DNA of 42,247 nucleotides. It comes from Actinophytocola sp. Its GTDB lineage: Bacteria; Actinomycetota; Actinomycetes; Mycobacteriales; Pseudonocardiaceae. The stretch covers positions 1-42,247 of the forward strand of contig WHSS01000015.1 of NCBI GenBank assembly GCA_009379975.1, written 5' to 3'. Shown piece by piece: positions 36,078 through 42,247 of the stretch. Within the stretch, counting starts at the first letter, position 1. Each line of letters opens with the position of its first letter. The position numbers and the translations under genes were made by a program. Below the pieces are notes generated by a model, which saw only the letters and a list, made by a program, of their open reading frames with translations, was not told the DNA's origin and made no database searches.

Positions 36078-37429
36078 CCGCGACGGTGATCGAGGGCTGC
36101 GCGGTGGCGACGGTCAACGCCGCGGGCACCGAGTACGAGCAGGGCCACGTCGTCATCGAGGGCAACCGCATCGCGGCCGTCGGCCCGGGCGCGGCGCCCG
36201 CCGAGTTGACCGTGGACGCGGTGCGCGTCGACGGCAGCGGCTGCCTGGCGACGCCCGGCCTGATCAACACCCATCACCACCTCTACCAGTGGGCCACCCG
36301 CGGGCTCGCCCAGGACGAGACGCTGTTCGGCTGGCTCACCGAGCTCTACCCGGTGTGGGCGCGCATGGACGCGGGCATCGTCTCCGCCGCCACGGGCGCC
36401 GCGCTCGGCTGGCTCGCCAAGTCCGGCTGCACCACCAGCACCGATCACCACTACGTCTTCCCGCGCGATGCGGGCGACCTGCTGGCCGCGGAGATCGAAG
36501 CGGCCACCCGTCTCGGCGTGCGCTTCCACCCGTGCCGGGGCTCGATGGACTTCGGCCGCTCCGCAGGGGGCCTGCCGCCCGACGAGGTCGTCGAGGACCG
36601 CGACACCATCCTCACCGCCACCGAGGACGCCATCAACGCATGGCACGACCCGGAACCGGACTCGATGGTGCGGATCGCGGTCGCGCCGTGCTCACCGTTC
36701 TCCGCCTCCGGCGAGCTGATGCGGGAGTCTGCCGAACTGGCCCGCCGCAAGGGCGTCCGGCTGCACACGCACCTGGCCGAGACGGTCGAGGAGGAGGCGT
36801 TCGCCCGGGAGAAGTTCGGCCGGAGCCCGGTCGAGTACATCGACGACCTCGGCTGGCTCGGCGACGACGTGTGGCTGGCCCACTGCGTCCACCTCGACGC
36901 CGCCGCCGTCAAACGCTTCGCCCACACCGGAACGGGCGTGGCGCACTGCCCGACCTCCAACGCCCGGCTGGGCGCCGGCATCGCGCCGGTGGCCGACCTG
37001 ATGGCCGCTGGCGCGCCGGTCGGCCTCGGCGTCGACGGCGCGGCCTCCAACGAGCAGAACTCGCTCGGCGACGAACTCCGTCAAGCGACGCTAGCCGCCC
37101 GGCTGCGTGGCGGGCCCGGCGCGCTCACCGCCCGGCAGGCACTCTCGCTCGGCACCATCGGCGGCGCCCGCTGCCTCGGCCGCGACGAGGATCTCGGCTC
37201 GCTCGAAGTGGGCAAGCTCGCCGACATCGCGCTCTGGCGGCTCGACGGCCTCGGCCACGCCGATATCGCCGACCCGGTCGCCGCGCTGGTGCTCGGCCCG
37301 AAGCCGCCGCTAGCCCGGCTGCTGGTCGGTGGCCGCACCATCGTGGCGGACGACCAGCTCATCACCGTCGACGAAACCGGCCTCGCCCGCGCGGCCCGCG
37401 CCGCCGCCCGCAGGATTCAGGAGAGGTGA
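36074..37429 (+). CDS. 8-oxoguanine deaminase-type amidohydrolase
   Basis: The product is a 451-residue amidohydrolase of the TrzN/AtzB/8-oxoguanine deaminase group. It has the metal site GLINTHHHLYQWATRG, TTSTDHHYVFPRDAG, RLHTHLAETVEEE, WLAHCVHLD and GLGVDGAASNEQNSL. The HHHLYQWATRG segment and the xanthine-dehydrogenase context favour 8-oxoguanine deaminase (giving urate) or a related purine deaminase. The ATG at 36074 overlaps the xdhC stop. It lies inside the xdh operon, splitting the small and large subunit genes. Confidence 0.88.
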   Translation: MTATVIEGCAVATVNAAGTEYEQGHVVIEGNRIAAVGPGAAPAELTVDAVRVDGSGCLATPGLINTHHHLYQWATRGLAQDETLFGWLTELYPVWARMDAGIVSAATGAALGWLAKSGCTTSTDHHYVFPRDAGDLLAAEIEAATRLGVRFHPCRGSMDFGRSAGGLPPDEVVEDRDTILTATEDAINAWHDPEPDSMVRIAVAPCSPFSASGELMRESAELARRKGVRLHTHLAETVEEEAFAREKFGRSPVEYIDDLGWLGDDVWLAHCVHLDAAAVKRFAHTGTGVAHCPTSNARLGAGIAPVADLMAAGAPVGLGVDGAASNEQNSLGDELRQATLAARLRGGPGALTARQALSLGTIGGARCLGRDEDLGSLEVGKLADIALWRLDGLGHADIADPVAALVLGPKPPLARLLVGGRTIVADDQLITVDETGLARAARAAARRIQER

Positions 37430-37437
37430 ACACACCC

Positions 37438-39963
37438 ATGACCCCGTCCCCAGCCCGCTCGGATCAGCGGCTCGACGCGCCCATAACGGGCCGCGGTTGG
37501 TCCGTTCGCGATTCGGGCCGCGGGAGCCACCCCGATACGTCCCAACCCATCGCCCGCACTGCAGGGGGTGGCTCGCGGGGGCCGGATGACGTCGACAACA
37601 CGGTCACGCGCACCGGCCTCGTCAAGGCAACCTCTACGCGAATGGACCAGAGCTCTCATTCGGGAAAGGTCGGTGAAAGCCCGCTGCGACCCGACGGCAC
37701 GCTCAAGGTCACCGGCGAGTTCGCCTACTCGTCCGACATGTGGCTGGCCGACATGCTGTGGGGCGCCACGCTGCGCAGCCCGCACCCGTATGCGTGCATC
37801 CGCTCGGTCGACCTGACAGAAGCCGTCAAACTGCCGGGTGTCTACGCGGTGCTGACCCACGAGGATGTGCCCGGCGAGAACCTCTATGGCCTCGAGCACG
37901 CCGACCAGCCGGTGCTGGCCGTCGACGTGGTGCGCTATCAGGGCGAGGCCGTCGCGATCGTCGCCGCCGATCACCCCGAGACCGCCCGCCGCGCCGTGGA
38001 GAAGATCGTCGTGGACTACGAGGTGCTGGAGCCGCTGGTCGATCCGGAGGTAGCCGCCTTCGGTGACATGGCTGACGACGTGCCGCGGCTGCACCCGGAC
38101 GGCAACAAGGGGGGTGGGCCCGAAGGGCAGGGGGGCGGGAAAAACATCGTGCGGCACCTGCCCATCCGTAAGGGCAACCCGGAGGCCACCGCCGATGTCG
38201 TGGTGCACGGCGAGTACGAGGTCGGCATGCAGGATCAGGCCTTCCTCGGCCCCGAATCGGGGCTTGCGGTGCCCGCCGAGGACGGCGGTGTCGACCTCTA
38301 CATCGCCACGCAGTGGCTGCACGTCGACCAGAAGCAGCTGTGCCGGGTGCTGGGCATGCCCGCCGCCAAGGTGCGGCTGACCCTGGCAGGCGTCGGCGGA
38401 GCATTCGGCGCTCGTGAGGACCTGTCGATGCAGGCGCACGCCTGCCTGCTCGCCCTGCACACCGGCAAACCGGTGAAGATGAGCTACTCCCGCGAGGAGT
38501 CGTTCTTCGGGCATGTGCACCGGCACCCCGCGAAGATGCGCTACGAGCACGGCGCGAACCGCGACGGCAAGCTGGTCTACGTCAAGGCGCAGATCATCCT
38601 CGACGGCGGCGCCTACGCGTCAAGCACGCCCGCGGTGGTGGCCAACGCCGCCACCCTCGGCGTCGGCCCGTACAAGGTCAACAACGTCGCGATCGACGGT
38701 TACGGCGTCTACACCAATAACCCGCCGTGCGGCGCGATGCGCGGCTTCGGTGCGGTGCAGGCCGCGTTCGGTTATGAGTCCCAAATGGACAAGCTCGCCG
38801 ACGCGCTGGGCATGGACCCGGTCGAACTCCGTATCCGCAACGCGATGGCCGAAGGCATCTCGATGCCGACCGGCCAGGTGGTCGACTCGGCGGCGCCGGT
38901 GGCCGAACTGCTGCGCCGCGTCGCCGCGATGCCCCTGCCGCCCGAACCGCAGCAGGACTCCTACGATCTGCGCCAGCTGCCGGGCGGCGTGTCGAACACG
39001 ACGCACGGGGAAGGTGTCCGGCGCGGTGTCGGCATCGCCATCGGCATCAAGAACGTCTGCTTCTCCGAAGGCTTCGACGACTACTCCACCGCGAAGGTCC
39101 GGCTCGAGGTCATCGGTGGTGAATCCGTCGCGATGGTGCACACCGCCGCGGCGGAGGTCGGCCAGGGCCTGGTGACGGTGCAAGCGCAGATCGCCAGGAC
39201 CGAACTCGGCGTGGAGCGGGTCACCATTCACCCGATCGACACCCAGATCGGCAGCGGTGGCTCGACTTCCGCATCGCGGCAGACCTACGTCACCGGCGGT
39301 GCCGTCAAGGCCGCGTGCGAGAAGGTGCGCGGGCGGGTGCTCAAGCTCGCCGCCGAACGGCTCGGCCGGCCGGCCGCCGCGCTCCGCCTCGACGGCGACA
39401 AGGTGGTTTCCGACGCCGACGGTGTGATGGCCGCCCTGGTCGACGTGCTGCACGAGGACGTCGTCGAGGAGACCGTCAAGTGGCGGCACCGGCCGACGCA
39501 CCCGCTCGATCCCGAGACCGGACAAGGCAATGCGCACGTGCAGTACGCCTTCGCGGCGCACCGGGCGGTCGTCGATGTCGACGTCGATCTCGGGCTGATC
39601 CGCGTGGTGCAGCTGGACTGCGCCCAGGACGTCGGTAAGGCGATGAACCCGGACGCGGTCGTCGGCCAGATCCACGGCGGCTCCGCGCAGGGCCTCGGCC
39701 TCGCGGTCATGGAGGAGATCCAGGTAACCGACGGCAAGGTCCGGAACCCGTCGTTCACCGACTACCTCATCCCCACGATTCTCGACATGCCACCGATGAC
39801 GGTGGACGTGCTCGAACTCGCCGATCCGCATGCGCCCTACGGCCTGCGCGGTGTCGGTGAGCCCCCGACGATCTCGTCGACCCCGGCGATCGTCGCCGCC
39901 ATCAGGGCGGCTACCGGAAAGGACCTGACCCGGGTCCCCGTGCAACCACACCACATCATCTAA
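37438..39963 (+). CDS. xdhA: xanthine dehydrogenase molybdenum-binding subunit
   Basis: This is the large catalytic subunit, about 841 residues. It shows VGESPLRPDGTLKVTGEFAYSS, the molybdopterin-binding GVGGAFGARED and GAMRGFGAVQA, EVGQGLVTVQAQIA, QDVGKAMNPDAVVGQIHGG and the catalytic glutamate in YGLRGVGEPPTIS. The start is uncertain: ATG 37438 follows AGGAGAGGTG at some distance, GTG 37426 overlaps the deaminase stop, and ATG 37642 would remove about 68 low-complexity residues that homologues usually lack. That extension contains an inverted repeat (37520-37532 / 37565-37577). Confidence 0.9.
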   Translation: MTPSPARSDQRLDAPITGRGWSVRDSGRGSHPDTSQPIARTAGGGSRGPDDVDNTVTRTGLVKATSTRMDQSSHSGKVGESPLRPDGTLKVTGEFAYSSDMWLADMLWGATLRSPHPYACIRSVDLTEAVKLPGVYAVLTHEDVPGENLYGLEHADQPVLAVDVVRYQGEAVAIVAADHPETARRAVEKIVVDYEVLEPLVDPEVAAFGDMADDVPRLHPDGNKGGGPEGQGGGKNIVRHLPIRKGNPEATADVVVHGEYEVGMQDQAFLGPESGLAVPAEDGGVDLYIATQWLHVDQKQLCRVLGMPAAKVRLTLAGVGGAFGAREDLSMQAHACLLALHTGKPVKMSYSREESFFGHVHRHPAKMRYEHGANRDGKLVYVKAQIILDGGAYASSTPAVVANAATLGVGPYKVNNVAIDGYGVYTNNPPCGAMRGFGAVQAAFGYESQMDKLADALGMDPVELRIRNAMAEGISMPTGQVVDSAAPVAELLRRVAAMPLPPEPQQDSYDLRQLPGGVSNTTHGEGVRRGVGIAIGIKNVCFSEGFDDYSTAKVRLEVIGGESVAMVHTAAAEVGQGLVTVQAQIARTELGVERVTIHPIDTQIGSGGSTSASRQTYVTGGAVKAACEKVRGRVLKLAAERLGRPAAALRLDGDKVVSDADGVMAALVDVLHEDVVEETVKWRHRPTHPLDPETGQGNAHVQYAFAAHRAVVDVDVDLGLIRVVQLDCAQDVGKAMNPDAVVGQIHGGSAQGLGLAVMEEIQVTDGKVRNPSFTDYLIPTILDMPPMTVDVLELADPHAPYGLRGVGEPPTISSTPAIVAAIRAATGKDLTRVPVQPHHII

Positions 39964-40042
39964 GGACGCGCGCCGCGCGGTGCCAGGCCATCGCGCTGCC
40001 GAAAGGCGCCCTTCACGCGAGCTCGCACACCAGGGAGCGGTC

Positions 40043-41983
40043 ATGTTCGGCAACACACGCACCACGAAACAGCCATCCGAGTCCCCACCGAGAAAATCCG
40101 CCAAGCACCCCGTCGACGAGGTGCTGCCGGTACCCAAGCTTGCGGTATACGGCTTGCAGCACGTGCTCACCTTCTACGCCGGCGCGGCGATCGTGCCGCT
40201 GCTGGTGGCGGGAGCGCTCGGCCTGGAAGGCGCGCAGTTGGCCTTCCTGATCAACGCGAACCTGTTCACCTGTGGCATCGCGACGCTGATCCAGACCATC
40301 GGGTTCTGGAAGATCGGGGTGCGCCTGCCCGTGGTACAGGGCACCACCTTCGTCGCGGTCGGGCCGATGATTGCCATCGGGTTGTCCAAGGGCGGCGGCG
40401 TGCCGGGGTTACTGGAAATCTACGGCGCGGTGATCATCTCGGGCGTCTTCGCCTTCGTGATCGCGCCGTTCTTCGCCAAGCTGGTCCGGTTCTTCCCGCC
40501 GATCGTGACCGGCACGGTGATCACCAGCATCGGGATCGTGCTGCTGCCGGTCGCCGCACTCGAAGCGGGCGGCGGCAACGCCGATGACCCGGAGTTCGGC
40601 AGCCTGCCCAACCTCGCGCTCGCCGCGATCACACTGCTGCTGATCCTGCTGATGTACCGGTTCTTCCGCGGCTTCGCGGCCACCATCGCCGTGCTGCTCG
40701 GCCTGATGGCGGGCACCGGCATCGCTGTGGCGCTCGGCCGGGTGGAGTTCGGCGGCATCGCGGAGGCGTCCTGGGTCGGCGTCATCACGCCGTTCCACTT
40801 CGGACTGCCCACCTTCGGGCTCGCCGCGATCACCTCGATGCTCATCGTCATGCTGATCACCGCGGTCGAGATGACCGGCGACACCCTTGCCGTCGGCGAG
40901 ATCGTCCGCAAGAAGGTGGGCCCGGACGGCATCGCGCGGGCCATCCGCAGCGGCGGGCTGTCCACGACCATCGGCGGCGTGCTCAACTCGTTCCCGTACA
41001 CCAGCTACTCGGCCAACGCCGGGCTGGTGCGGCTGACCGGGGTGCGTAGCCGGTTCGTGGTCGCGGCCGCGGGTGTCATGATGCTCGTCATCGGGCTGGT
41101 CCCGAAGACCGGCGCCGTGGTGGCGGCGATTCCGCATCCGGTGCTCGGTGGCGCTGGGCTGGTTCTGTTCGGGGCGGTCGGCGTCGTCGGCATCCAGATC
41201 CTGCGCCGCGCGGAGCTCACCGATCACCGCAACGTGGTCATCCTGGCCACCAGCCTCGGCTTCGCGCTGATCCCGGTGGCGTTCCCCAACTTCTACGCGC
41301 TGCTGCCGGCCGGGGCGCAGATGGTCTTCGCGAGCGGCATCACGATGGCCGCGCTGTCCGCGATCATCCTGAACCTCGTGTTCAACGAGTTCCGCCGCAA
41401 GCAGGCGGACCCGATCGACGCGCTGGCGCCGCCACCGTCGAAGGTGACGCTGGAGCAGGTCAACGCGATGCCGGACGCGGAGTTCGTCGAGCGGTTCGCC
41501 ACCGTTTTCCAGGGCGGTGCTTGGATCGCCGAGCGGGCGGCCCAGAAGCGGCCGTTCGACGCGGTGTACTCGCTGCGCCACGCGTTGCACAGTGCCTTGT
41601 TCGACGCGACGGTCGACAAGCAACTGCAGCTCATCCGGTCCTATCAGGATCTGGCGGGACCGGCGCTGGACGAGAAGCTGCTCGGGCCCGAGTCGCTGCG
41701 CGACCGCTGCGCGGCGGGGCTCGACAAGCTCGAGTCCGATGAGGACGAGCGGTTGCGTGAGATCAACGCGGCCTATCGGGAGAAGTTCGGCTTCCCGCTG
41801 GTGATCTGCGTCCGCGGCAGCACCAAGGAAGCGGTGCTGGCCACGGCGGAGTCCCGCTTGGGCAACTCCCCCGCACAAGAAACCGCCACGGCGCTGGTGG
41901 AGATCGCCAAGATCGCCAACCAGCGGCTCGCCGAACTCGTCGACGAACCAGCGGTCAACGCCGAGCAACCCGCGAACGCCTGA
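40043..41983 (+). CDS. NCS2 nucleobase permease fused to a UraD-fold domain
   Basis: The product is a 646-residue fusion. Residues about 30-460 are an NCS2/NAT nucleobase-cation symporter with 14 helices: LQHVLTFYAGAAIVPLL (helix 1 His), QGTTFVAVGPMIAIG, ITAVEMTGDTLAVGE (helix 8 Glu) and the signature region SANAGLVRLTGVRSRF, where Ala replaces the usual Gln/Glu/Pro. Residues about 467-635 are an OHCU-decarboxylase-like domain (TLEQVNAMPDAEFVERF … AYREKFGFPLVICVRG), but the catalytic AHPDLAG reads SYQDLAG (residues 533-539) and the SxxEQ Glu is Asp. Likely imports urate or xanthine; the tail looks non-catalytic. The ATG at 40043 follows GGGAG. Confidence 0.9.
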   Translation: MFGNTRTTKQPSESPPRKSAKHPVDEVLPVPKLAVYGLQHVLTFYAGAAIVPLLVAGALGLEGAQLAFLINANLFTCGIATLIQTIGFWKIGVRLPVVQGTTFVAVGPMIAIGLSKGGGVPGLLEIYGAVIISGVFAFVIAPFFAKLVRFFPPIVTGTVITSIGIVLLPVAALEAGGGNADDPEFGSLPNLALAAITLLLILLMYRFFRGFAATIAVLLGLMAGTGIAVALGRVEFGGIAEASWVGVITPFHFGLPTFGLAAITSMLIVMLITAVEMTGDTLAVGEIVRKKVGPDGIARAIRSGGLSTTIGGVLNSFPYTSYSANAGLVRLTGVRSRFVVAAAGVMMLVIGLVPKTGAVVAAIPHPVLGGAGLVLFGAVGVVGIQILRRAELTDHRNVVILATSLGFALIPVAFPNFYALLPAGAQMVFASGITMAALSAIILNLVFNEFRRKQADPIDALAPPPSKVTLEQVNAMPDAEFVERFATVFQGGAWIAERAAQKRPFDAVYSLRHALHSALFDATVDKQLQLIRSYQDLAGPALDEKLLGPESLRDRCAAGLDKLESDEDERLREINAAYREKFGFPLVICVRGSTKEAVLATAESRLGNSPAQETATALVEIAKIANQRLAELVDEPAVNAEQPANA

Positions 41984-41990
41984 CCTCCAC

Positions 41991-42032
41991 GGTGGATGCG
42001 CGGCAGGGCCCCGGCCCTGCCGCGCATCCACC
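41991..42032 (+). terminator. 20-bp perfect hairpin after the permease fusion gene
   Basis: GGTGGATGCGCGGCAGGGCC (41991-42010) pairs perfectly with 42013-42032 across a 2-nt loop, starting 7 bp after the stop codon. There is no U-tract. It probably ends or attenuates the xdh-permease transcript before the guanine deaminase gene. Confidence 0.75.
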
Positions 42033-42065
42033 AGCCCTTGCCTTATCCCACGAGAAAGTACTTCG

Positions 42066-42247
42066 ATGACCCACACCGCACCCGAACCCACCGACGCTCA
42101 CTGGCTTGCCTTCTCCGTCCGCTTGGCGAAGGAGAACGTCGCCGCCGGCGGCGGTCCCTTCGGCGCGATCATCGTGCGCGACGGCCAGTTGGTGTCCACC
42201 GGAACCAACCGCGTCACCCGCGACAACGACCCCACCGCGCACGCTGA
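42066..42247 (+). CDS. guanine deaminase-type nucleoside deaminase, 5' part only
   Basis: The first 60 residues of a cytidine-deaminase-fold enzyme are present: SVRLAKENVAAGGGPFGAII, VRDGQLVSTGTNRV, DNDPTAHA, cut at the zinc-binding HAE. The NVAAGGGPFGAIIV pattern fits guanine deaminase (GuaD type), giving xanthine for the dehydrogenase upstream; a tRNA adenosine deaminase relative is less likely. The gene runs off the right edge. Confidence 0.8.
   Translation, partial: MTHTAPEPTDAHWLAFSVRLAKENVAAGGGPFGAIIVRDGQLVSTGTNRVTRDNDPTAHA

Noticed and set aside
36289-39963. A 1224-codon open frame extending far upstream of xdhA
   Set aside because: The upstream 380 codons lie in another frame of the 8-oxoguanine deaminase gene and read as Arg/Ala-rich high-GC shadow; conserved XdhA sequence begins only after 37640.
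42066-42247. tRNA-specific adenosine deaminase (TadA) assignment for the last gene
   Set aside because: The visible NVAAGGGPFGAIIV segment and the xanthine-dehydrogenase context fit guanine deaminase better, but the gene is cut before the decisive residues.

Overview
The window is about 42 kb of high-GC actinobacterial chromosome. Short genes overlap at ATGA/GTGA/TTGA junctions, GTG and TTG starts are common, and the gene content (GlnD-GlnK-AmtB, Ffh, MenC, an F420/Ddn-type oxidoreductase, an AllR-type IclR regulator) fits an actinomycete. Several families of palindromic intergenic repeats look like those of Amycolatopsis and related Pseudonocardiaceae; that placement is inference from memory, not a search. 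No rRNA, tRNA, CRISPR array, phage or transposase gene was seen.

Layout. 1-780 (-): 5' part of a signal-sensing AAA ATPase regulator, broken by a 14-bp tandem duplication and a second frameshift. 917-5134 (-): a coupled four-gene unit ffh - amidohydrolase - CPBP protease - CPBP protease. 5493-9490 (-): the nitrogen-sensing operon amtB-glnK-glnD. 9663-11295 (+): rlmA-type 23S rRNA methyltransferase and an FhuF-like iron-sulfur protein joined by a 27-codon overlapping mini-ORF. 11445-13975: guanine/hypoxanthine-type permease convergent with an adenine deaminase-type enzyme and a Nudix hydrolase. 14586-17850 (+): TetR regulator, GNAT acetyltransferase, menC, Sir2 deacylase. 17930-27290: glyoxylate and ureide block, with aceB divergent from allR, then hyi-glxR-gcl-glxK-allantoicase and a small GGCT-fold protein. 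27302-30885 (-): a cysteine-containing small protein, a Ddn-type oxidoreductase and a secreted M14 carboxypeptidase. 31082-42247: divergent pucR, then uraD-hiuH-uricase-xdhB-xdhC-8-oxoguanine deaminase-xdhA-permease/UraD fusion and a cut-off guanine deaminase.

How the genes work together. The right block imports purines, deaminates guanine-type bases, oxidises hypoxanthine/xanthine to urate and takes urate through 5-hydroxyisourate and OHCU to S-allantoin. The middle block takes allantoate to ureidoglycolate and urea, then glyoxylate through tartronate semialdehyde to 2-phosphoglycerate, or through malate synthase into the TCA cycle. Allantoinase and a classical ureidoglycolate lyase are not in the window. 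Nitrogen released this way would be handled by the AmtB/GlnK/GlnD system at the left.

Most interesting points: an NCS2 permease fused to a UraD-fold domain that has lost its catalytic His; a stand-alone AtzF-C/GGCT-like protein beside allantoicase that could fill the ureidoglycolate step; paired AllR-type operators 21 bp apart; two well-defined TetR-type operator systems; and several dispersed palindromic repeats, one a 102-bp element with 13-bp terminal inverted repeats.
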